The notes beneath the pieces are model-generated. The model worked only from the letters and a program-made list of their open reading frames with translations, ran no database searches and was not told where the DNA came from. A stretch of DNA of 23,167 nucleotides from a virus. Each line of letters starts with the position of its first letter. The first letter of the stretch is position 1. Positions 1 to 4,610 of the stretch are shown piece after piece. Made by a program: the position numbers and the translations under genes. The DNA lies in IMG/VR virus record IMGVR_UViG_3300048044_000070, positions 1 to 23,167 of that record; one strand, written 5' to 3'.

Positions 1-78
1 ACCAAACATATGTGAACCGTCAAAGTCTAAATCGCTTCCTGTTGTTCTTAATTTTCGCTTTTTCTTTTTGATAGTCAT
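1..78 (-). CDS. N-terminal fragment of an unrecognised protein (cut by window edge)
   Basis: Only the first 26 codons are present; the gene continues beyond position 1. Its ATG (plus-strand cat at 76-78) shares one base with the helicase stop codon (TAATG overlap), so it is probably translationally coupled to the helicase. The helicase end supplies an AAGG Shine-Dalgarno-like stretch about 8 bases upstream. The protein starts MTIKKKKRKLRTTGSD, a strongly basic first dozen residues followed by an acidic patch. No family can be assigned from so little sequence. Confidence 0.6.
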   Translation of the reverse strand, partial: MTIKKKKRKLRTTGSDLDFDGSHMFG

Positions 79-1703
79 TATACAGCCTTGTAAGCATCCC
101 TCCACCATTGAGGGATCTGCATGTAGGTCATTTTATACAAGAATGCAAACGATTGATCGAGAATGTATACATGTCCCCAATCCTCTTTACTACGAACAAC
201 ACGACCGCCACCTTGGATGATGTTGATCAACGCCTGACGTTGATACCATTCTGAAGATAGCTCCATACGACGCTTGATCCATTGGTCTCCAAGATTACCA
301 AATGGTACCTTTGCAAAGATAGCAAATCGGCCTAGGTCTTCCTTCAAGTCAAGACCTTCAGTACTTGATGGAGAGATTAAGATACGAGGCTTCACATCGG
401 TCGTGAATGCTTCAATAATACTATTACGATCATCACCACTATCTGGATTATGATGATAAATGTGATGGCTTATACCATAATTTTTCAACTCACGAACAAG
501 CCATTCAGCAATCTTAAAATTACCTGTGTGAATGATGCCTGTATCATCTTTGTGTGATTCAACAATTTTGATAATACCATCAGCCATTGCCCTACGTTCT
601 TTTGTAAGTTCAGGTGCATTCCATCCAGCATTCATCTTCATTGAAGGAATGTAATAGACGGGGCGATTTTCTTTTGGAAAATCGCTATCAAGAGACAGGA
701 ATGCAGACTCTTCAGGAAGAATTCCTAAATCCTTACAAAAACCTTTCTGGTTTAAAACTGTTGAAGACATGAACAAGAACTTGTCAGCCTTAGGTTTAAC
801 CAAGCGAGTAAACGTGTAAGCACCATACAAACGTTTAAACTGAAATGTAAGTGGTTCATGAACAAGAACGTAATTGTCTTCCACATATTCTATGTCACGT
901 GATGCCATGAGGCTTACTTCATCAACGTGATCTGATAGTGCATCAAATTCTTGCAACTTCTTAATTTCAGCCTTTGTTAACTTCTCGCCATCTTCAGCTC
1001 TGAATTGAATCTCTTCACATTCTCGTTCCAACTTAGTTAAGACCTCTCGCATCTTAGGAAGATAGATATCTGCCATCCATTGTAATGCATTAGGTAATGT
1101 CTTTTGCAACTCAAAACGGATATTGTATTTCTTGCAACGCCAATCAGTGATTTTAAGTGCATCAAAATCAATCAAGTGGTTTTCAAGAGTATGACATTCA
1201 TCCATTACAATTAGTGATCGCTTCGTAAATGTCTTTTGACCATATGCGAATTGAAGAAGGGCTAGTTTGTAGTTGAGAACTGTATTGGTAGCCATGACTG
1301 CTCTACGCTTAGCAGCAACGAAAGGACATCCCGTACATTGTGGTTTAACAACGCTACCAACATCACAGGTGGTGTTCTTCTCACGACATGTGTAGTTCGC
1401 TTTGCCGTAAAAGGACGCAAGATTGACTTTCTGGTTGTCCTTAAACGATTCCTCATATTGTGCTTGGAGAATACGTTGTGGTGTTAGGATATAGGACTTA
1501 CCGAATCCTTTGTCGTCCTCGTATCTTGGAGTAGCTGTTTGAGCTAAGTACTGCTGATATGCAATACCAATGTTTGACTTACCACTGCCAACAGGAGATT
1601 CCAAGATCAAGTATCGAGCATCTTGTTTTTCAAGCCACTCTAATGCCTTGATTTGATTCGCCCTAGGTGGTGATTCAAATGGCCAATATGATAGATTTGT
1701 CAT
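78..1703 (-). CDS. DinG/XPD-type superfamily 2 DNA helicase with iron-sulphur cluster
   Basis: Likely an ATP-driven helicase of the XPD/DinG (Rad3) group, which typically unwinds DNA 5' to 3'; a role in phage recombination or repair is inferred. Numbering from the ATG at 1703 (541 aa): Walker A ESPVGSGKS at 35-43, four cysteines at 106, 113, 123 and 126 between Walker A and the DEAH-type box (the position of the XPD/DinG 4Fe-4S cluster), Walker B box DECH at 168-171, motif III SSTVLN near 314, motif V SSTEGLDL at 446-453, and motif VI QGGGRVVR at 497-504 with its arginines. An in-frame TTG at 1718 would add five residues but lies inside the promoter -10 region, so the ATG is preferred. No Shine-Dalgarno sequence precedes it, and the mRNA may be leaderless. 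It is the last complete gene of the minus-strand block and overlaps the next gene by one base. The helicase class is well supported; polarity and job are family inference. Confidence 0.9.
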   Translation of the reverse strand: MTNLSYWPFESPPRANQIKALEWLEKQDARYLILESPVGSGKSNIGIAYQQYLAQTATPRYEDDKGFGKSYILTPQRILQAQYEESFKDNQKVNLASFYGKANYTCREKNTTCDVGSVVKPQCTGCPFVAAKRRAVMATNTVLNYKLALLQFAYGQKTFTKRSLIVMDECHTLENHLIDFDALKITDWRCKKYNIRFELQKTLPNALQWMADIYLPKMREVLTKLERECEEIQFRAEDGEKLTKAEIKKLQEFDALSDHVDEVSLMASRDIEYVEDNYVLVHEPLTFQFKRLYGAYTFTRLVKPKADKFLFMSSTVLNQKGFCKDLGILPEESAFLSLDSDFPKENRPVYYIPSMKMNAGWNAPELTKERRAMADGIIKIVESHKDDTGIIHTGNFKIAEWLVRELKNYGISHHIYHHNPDSGDDRNSIIEAFTTDVKPRILISPSSTEGLDLKEDLGRFAIFAKVPFGNLGDQWIKRRMELSSEWYQRQALINIIQGGGRVVRSKEDWGHVYILDQSFAFLYKMTYMQIPQWWRDAYKAV

Positions 1704-1709
1704 TAGGGG

Positions 1710-1738
1710 ATTATACAAAATTTTAGGCTTGAGATCAA
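1710..1738 (-). promoter_or_regulatory. Sigma70-like promoter for the helicase
   Basis: On the minus strand, TTGATC (plus positions 1733-1738) is followed by a 17-base spacer and a perfect TATAAT (1710-1715). Six bases separate TATAAT from the helicase ATG, so the predicted transcription start falls on or next to the A of the ATG. The same TTGATC -35 is used at the other strong candidate promoter near 8236-8263, which supports recognition by host sigma70-type polymerase early in infection. Confidence 0.7.
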
Positions 1739-1750
1739 CGATTGCTTCGC

Positions 1751-1781
1751 CTGAATTCGCTCACTTCGTTCACTAATTCAG
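1751..1781. repeat. Inverted repeat between the RNA candidate and the helicase promoter
   Basis: CTGAATT (1751-1757) and AATTCAG (1775-1781) form a perfect 7-bp stem around a 17-base loop. Read on the plus strand, the stem is followed by a T-rich stretch (GGTTTATTTTAGG), giving a weak terminator look. Read on the minus strand, the direction of the flanking genes, no T-run follows. It may be the 3' hairpin of the intergenic transcript or a protein-binding site; nothing decides between these. Confidence 0.4.
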
Positions 1782-1834
1782 CGGTTTATTTTAGGTCCAA
1801 TTTTAATGGATACACTAATCTACCCCCACGTTAA

Positions 1835-2091
1835 CGGAGTTGAGTCGAACGACCTGCCGTGCAAATAATATTTGCAATTGTACACATCAATGATTTTGGT
1901 TAGTATTCTCTGATGAGTTGGATACTAATCCTTTGATGGCAATCTAATGCCACAAGCGCCGCTGTTATAGTTGGTAGCAGTCTCTTGGTCATCCTAACGA
2001 TGTAGAGTTCTTTCCTTTAGACCAGCCCGAAGGCACAAACAGTTATCGCAATAATGGAGCGGTTGCCCTAACTCCGCACTCTTCTCGAGTG
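1835..2091 (-). ncRNA. Candidate structured non-coding RNA with a tRNA-like closing stem
   Basis: The stretch 1704-2106 has no plausible gene, and its core folds locally in many places. Minus strand, 5' to 3': hairpin CACTC/GAGTG (2091-2077); closing stem CGGAGTT (2076-2070) with AACTCCG (1841-1835); GCC-TTCG-GGC tetraloop hairpin near 2034-2025; CATC-GTTAG-GATG near 2002-1990; CTGCT/AGCGG (1980-1976, 1963-1959); TGGCA/TGCCA (1952-1948, 1941-1937); TTAGTAT/ATACTAA (1928-1922, 1906-1900); TGCAAAT/ATTTGCA (1876-1860). A GTTCGACTC string, like a tRNA T-loop, lies just inside the 3' closing strand, but a proper T-stem cannot be built. It does not match tmRNA, RNase P RNA, 6S RNA or a group I intron as far as can be judged by eye. 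The strand is inferred from the flanking genes and the TATAAT box at 2106-2111. It could instead be a replication origin or other structured DNA element. Confidence 0.45.
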
Positions 2092-2105
2092 ATATTTCCT
2101 ATTTT

Positions 2106-2111
2106 ATTATA
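2106..2111 (-). promoter_or_regulatory. Possible -10 box for the intergenic RNA
   Basis: A perfect TATAAT on the minus strand overlaps the stop codon of the RuvC-like gene. It is placed so that transcription would begin near 2099, just before the first hairpin of the RNA candidate. No good -35 lies at 16-18 bases; TTGCAG is present, but 21 bases away. This is therefore only a partial promoter match. Confidence 0.3.
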
Positions 2112-2571
2112 CCTGAGAAATCCAGTAAGCATCTGCAAGATCAGATAACCCAGTTGTCAACTTATAATTCTTATCTGTAAACATCTTCTTAATATCATCT
2201 GGCAAGGCAGCAATCATATCTTTCTTCTTAAACTTGCCATCACCTGCTCTCTTCTTCACTGACTTAGGAGAAATGATTCTGAAATTCTTGAACACATGTA
2301 AATGTGATATCACATTAATGATTGTGAATAACAATCCAGCAAGATCTCTCGTGGCATCTCCTCTCATTCCAAAAGCCAAACCTTCTAATCGTATCTCAGT
2401 TGGTGTGTATGTAAGAAACACTCTACCAAGTTCTAAACTAAGATTCAACGCTCTTTCGTAGATTGTCTTTTGTTTATCCGAATGTAGCACATCAAAAGCA
2501 ATTACGTCTCTTCCGTTTGTAACGCACCAAGCACAATGAGTATAACTTTGATCGATTGATAATATTGTCAT
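2107..2571 (-). CDS. RuvC-like Holliday junction resolvase
   Basis: A 154-residue protein with the RNase H-like resolvase pattern: N-terminal strand ILSIDQS with D7, then RLEGLAFG with E63, and a C-terminal helix GLSDLADAYW carrying D144 and D147. These acidic residues match the order and spacing of the RuvC catalytic tetrad, and the length is close to bacterial RuvC. It would cut four-way and branched DNA made by phage recombination before packaging, the job done in T4 by the unrelated endonuclease VII (gp49). It lies at the end of the operon that also encodes the gp46/gp47-like nuclease. Its ATG is preceded by a small hairpin that buries AAGG one base from the start, and no well-spaced Shine-Dalgarno is seen. 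The RNase H-fold nuclease call is strong; the resolvase function is inferred. Confidence 0.82.
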   Translation of the reverse strand: MTILSIDQSYTHCAWCVTNGRDVIAFDVLHSDKQKTIYERALNLSLELGRVFLTYTPTEIRLEGLAFGMRGDATRDLAGLLFTIINVISHLHVFKNFRIISPKSVKKRAGDGKFKKKDMIAALPDDIKKMFTDKNYKLTTGLSDLADAYWISQV

Positions 2572-2586
2572 GCCTTTATTTAAGGC
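2572..2586 (-). promoter_or_regulatory. Hairpin abutting the RuvC-like start codon
   Basis: On the minus strand GCCTT-AAATA-AAGGC forms a perfect 5-bp stem whose 3' arm ends directly against the ATG. The arm contains AAGG, the only purine-rich stretch near this start. The structure would limit translation unless opened. The loop contains TTAAATAA, only loosely like a late-promoter core. Confidence 0.45.
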
Positions 2587-2611
2587 GACAAATTACTTAG
2601 TTACTACCCTA

Positions 2612-3019
2612 TTAGCTCTTCAAAAACTTTTCTGTGTCTACAAGAAATTCATTTGTCTCGCGAAGAAAATCTTCTATCTCTTGTCTCATAGCAGCTATTT
2701 CTGCTGGTGTATGATCTACGATCTTACCACCAAGAATATGTTCATTAACATTTTTTAGTTCTTCACGATCAGCAACACTGGTATATCTTGCAAAATTAAA
2801 TTGCTTGTCCCTATCAACATCTTTGATAGGATCGAATCCACTATAGTTTATGTTAACTGAACGCTTTGCATCTTCATAATGCTGATCTGAGATGATCTTT
2901 AAAACTTTGCTTTTCTCGTAAGGATATGGAAGAGTATCGGCTAACTTTATCAATAGTTTTTCAAATTGATCATTAACAATTGCTCTTATAAAATTTTCAT
3001 CTATGTTTACTGTAACCAT
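2612..3019 (-). CDS. Unrecognised 135-residue phage protein
   Basis: No known family is recognised. The protein is charged and looks mostly helical, with an N-terminal segment MVTVNIDENFIRAIVNDQFE, a central KDVDRDKQFNFARYT region, and a C-terminal acidic helix (about residues 103-132, EIAAMRQEIEDFLRETNEF) that could form a coiled coil. The ATG at 3017-3019 has a good Shine-Dalgarno (AAAGGGA, about 5 bases upstream) and follows the previous stop codon by one base. It sits between the five small motif-bearing proteins and the RuvC-like gene, but lacks their shared C-terminal motif. Confidence 0.75.
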   Translation of the reverse strand: MVTVNIDENFIRAIVNDQFEKLLIKLADTLPYPYEKSKVLKIISDQHYEDAKRSVNINYSGFDPIKDVDRDKQFNFARYTSVADREELKNVNEHILGGKIVDHTPAEIAAMRQEIEDFLRETNEFLVDTEKFLKS

Positions 3020-3020
3020 A

Positions 3021-3419
3021 TTAGTTTCCCTTTATATCAATGATAGACATTGCTCTATCATAGTTGGAATATTTATCCTCAACCTCAATGGGAATACCGC
3101 ATACATGATTGAAAAGCATTTCAGTTGAGATGTATTTGTTATTTTTCATGAACTCCAAGTCGCCTTGTGTTAGACACTTCATAATTTCTTTGTCGACGGA
3201 TTTTACTATTTCTGCACCAATCATTTTCATATATTCGTCTTCAATACTATAGTCAGGCCATTCAACCACATAATTAACATCAAAGTGTATTGCATTTGTC
3301 CAACATTGGTCGTTTGGTATTTTATCTTTAAAATCAGGGTCGTATTCTAATTGATTATAATCTACAAGATCAAGTTTCTTTGACCAAGGAAACTTTTCTT
3401 CAAACATATAACTTGTCAT
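3021..3419 (-). CDS. Unrecognised 132-residue protein with C-terminal YDRAMSII motif
   Basis: No known family is recognised. It is acidic, rich in Tyr, Asp and Glu, with no signal peptide or membrane segment. The C-terminal end carries Y-D-R-A-M-S-I-I followed by five residues (DIKGN). The same motif closes the four genes upstream in the operon. The start overlaps the previous stop codon as ATGA. The Shine-Dalgarno GGAG lies inside the motif-coding region of the upstream gene. The motif DNA here is also a perfect 8-bp inverted repeat (ATGATAGA/TCTATCAT). Confidence 0.75.
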   Translation of the reverse strand: MTSYMFEEKFPWSKKLDLVDYNQLEYDPDFKDKIPNDQCWTNAIHFDVNYVVEWPDYSIEDEYMKMIGAEIVKSVDKEIMKCLTQGDLEFMKNNKYISTEMLFNHVCGIPIEVEDKYSNYDRAMSIIDIKGN

Positions 3420-3715
3420 TTAATTATCTCCATTGCTCTTTCATAGTCTGTTTGATCAACAGGTTGTGATTTTGATAAATCTGGTTTCATTATACGTGGT
3501 GTAGGTGTGGAACTAATAACTGTTAATGATACTTCTGGTGGTATTGCAACAATATTAATTGCTGGATCAGGAAATACCTGTCTCCATAACTTAGTAGCAT
3601 TCTGTAGATAATCTTGTTTACGATTTGATGGTATATTTTTGCAATTAATTTGAATAACTAATGTCTCACCTGGTTGTAAATTTACCTTCTTAATATCTTC
3701 TATTTCTATTGTCAT
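3416..3715 (-). CDS. Unrecognised 99-residue protein with C-terminal YERAMEII motif
   Basis: The N-terminal part (KVNLQPGETLVIQIN, about residues 10-24, then a helix and an FPD turn followed by AINIVAIPPEVSLTVI) suggests a small alternating alpha/beta fold of the kind common in short phage proteins. No function can be named. Residues about 70-90 are Pro/Ser/Thr-rich and look like a flexible linker that holds the final motif DYERAMEIIK at the extreme C-terminus. The start overlaps the previous stop codon (ATGA), and the Shine-Dalgarno GGGG comes from the motif codons of the upstream gene. Confidence 0.75.
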   Translation of the reverse strand: MTIEIEDIKKVNLQPGETLVIQINCKNIPSNRKQDYLQNATKLWRQVFPDPAINIVAIPPEVSLTVISSTPTPRIMKPDLSKSQPVDQTDYERAMEIIK

Positions 3716-4005
3716 ACAATCCCCATTGCTCTGTTATATGCTGCCAAAGGCGCATCATTTTTCTTAATCAGTAATTCGTGTGATTTGTAAATGTCGTTTG
3801 GAAAGTAAATCAAAATTCTTACGTTCATTTCTGTATCTGTAATTTCTGGAAAGAATTCATAATCTTCAAGATCAAATTTTAACATTGCTCCAAGCAAGTA
3901 TGTTGAAAAATGGGTCAGAATTGCGTCTCTTGAACTACATCTCTTCAGAAGATTTGTTAAATCTTCTTCTATAGCGTTTAAATTCTTTGATTGTACAAGA
4001 TTCAT
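3712..4005 (-). CDS. Unrecognised 97-residue protein with C-terminal YNRAMGIV motif
   Basis: No family is recognised. It is a mixed, partly hydrophobic small protein with a helical first half and a strand-like MNVRILIYFPND segment. It ends exactly at the motif A-Y-N-R-A-M-G-I-V with no tail. An in-frame GTG at 4012-4014 would give 100 residues. The ATG at 4003-4005 is preferred because AGGTGG sits five bases before it. That Shine-Dalgarno overlaps the last codons of the upstream gene, so the two are likely coupled. Confidence 0.7.
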   Translation of the reverse strand: MNLVQSKNLNAIEEDLTNLLKRCSSRDAILTHFSTYLLGAMLKFDLEDYEFFPEITDTEMNVRILIYFPNDIYKSHELLIKKNDAPLAAYNRAMGIV

Positions 4006-4006
4006 T

Positions 4007-4411
4007 TCATCCACCTATGATAGCCATTGCTCGTTCATAGTCATCGTATGGATCACTTGATACGGCAGGTACTTTTGTTAAACGAAACCATGATAGTGGC
4101 CACGAGTCTTGTGTTATAAGAGACATCTCTTCAAACTTATGAATTGGACCAGAATAAATGTTTACATTAACAAATGTTTCAGTAGGTGTTGCAGTTGATG
4201 TACTTGGCAAATTGCCTTGATGTTCGCTACCTGGAATAATTTCAACAAAGATGTATTCAATTAAAATGTTCAAATGTGAATCATGTACCATAGCAATGAA
4301 TGCGGGAGCACCATCGCCTGTATCTTTAATAACAGCGGATGGAATCCTGTCAGTTTCTATAACACTTCCAATAATGATTTGATCATCATTCCAATAATTA
4401 CCGTATCTCAT
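4007..4411 (-). CDS. Unrecognised 134-residue protein with C-terminal YERAMAII motif
   Basis: No family is recognised. The sequence alternates short hydrophobic strands (QIIIGSVIET, LNILIEYIFVEII, FVNVNIYSG) with turns, which looks beta-rich. A Ser/Thr/Pro-rich stretch lies near residues 86-95. It ends DDYERAMAIIGG, the shared motif plus two glycines. The start overlaps the end of the upstream gene by 14 bases, and AGGCG lies a few bases before the ATG within that gene's last codons. Confidence 0.75.
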   Translation of the reverse strand: MRYGNYWNDDQIIIGSVIETDRIPSAVIKDTGDGAPAFIAMVHDSHLNILIEYIFVEIIPGSEHQGNLPSTSTATPTETFVNVNIYSGPIHKFEEMSLITQDSWPLSWFRLTKVPAVSSDPYDDYERAMAIIGG

Positions 4412-4610
4412 TTGAATCGCCTATAATAGACATTGCTCTATCATAATTTTTTCGATCATTAATTCCAAACACAATGTTTACTCCTGCCCCCATTATTTTA
4501 GTCATTGGGTCGTCAGGATCCATTTGTTTCAACATTTCTTCATAATGTTCTTTTGGGTATGATTTCAAAAAATCATAATCAAAGTCTTGTAATTTTTTAT
4601 ATTCTGTCAT
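4398..4610 (-). CDS. Unrecognised 70-residue protein with C-terminal YDRAMSII motif
   Basis: The shortest of the five motif-bearing proteins. It has an acidic, aromatic N-terminal half (DFDYDFLKSYPKEHYEEML) and then the motif NYDRAMSII with a seven-residue tail. Its motif DNA is nearly identical to that of the 132-residue protein at 3021-3419, and both have a similar K-[IM]-[MI]-G-A segment, so the two may share a duplicated origin. The start shares one base with the gp46-like stop codon (TAATG), preceded by AGGATGAG. Confidence 0.75.
   Translation of the reverse strand: MTEYKKLQDFDYDFLKSYPKEHYEEMLKQMDPDDPMTKIMGAGVNIVFGINDRKNYDRAMSIIGDSNEIR

Larger units (their letters stand above)
1704..2106. 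other. Gene-free intergenic stretch between RuvC-like and helicase genes
   Basis: This is the only stretch over 300 bases without a protein-coding gene. It holds, on the minus strand, a TATAAT box at its upstream border, the hairpin-rich RNA candidate (2091-1835), an inverted repeat (1751-1781) and the helicase promoter (1710-1738). The middle part looks richer in G and C than the neighbouring genes, as expected for a folded RNA in an AT-rich genome. Confidence 0.7.
3039..4445 (-). repeat. Five copies of a motif-coding repeat at gene 3' ends (3039-3062, 3422-3445, 3715-3738, 4016-4039, 4422-4445)
   Basis: Each copy encodes Y-[DEN]-R-A-M-x-I-[IV] at the end of one small gene. GAGCAATG is identical in all five copies. 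The Tyr (TAT) and Ala (GCA) codons are invariant, Arg is AGA or CGA, and the Ile codons vary freely (ATC, ATA, ATT), which points to selection on the protein. Several copies also form inverted repeats around the invariant core, and the 3' flank of most copies provides the Shine-Dalgarno of the next gene. Confidence 0.85.

Noticed and set aside
1704-1718. TTG start of the helicase at 1718
   Set aside because: It falls within the TTGTATAAT of the promoter and has no ribosome site; the ATG at 1701-1703 follows directly.
1910-1917. Hammerhead ribozyme core CTGATGAG on the plus strand
   Set aside because: The required GAAA after stem II is missing, and the string lies in the loop of a clear hairpin, so it is probably chance.
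1835-2091. tRNA or tmRNA gene
   Set aside because: The 7-bp end stem and the GTTCGACTC string look tRNA-like, but no 5-bp T-stem fits between the T-loop and the end stem, no normal D-loop or anticodon arm forms, no CCA follows, and no tag-peptide reading frame is seen.
1835-2091. Group I intron
   Set aside because: An AAGAGACT string resembles part of the conserved core, but the partner P7 sequence is not present and the region does not interrupt a gene.
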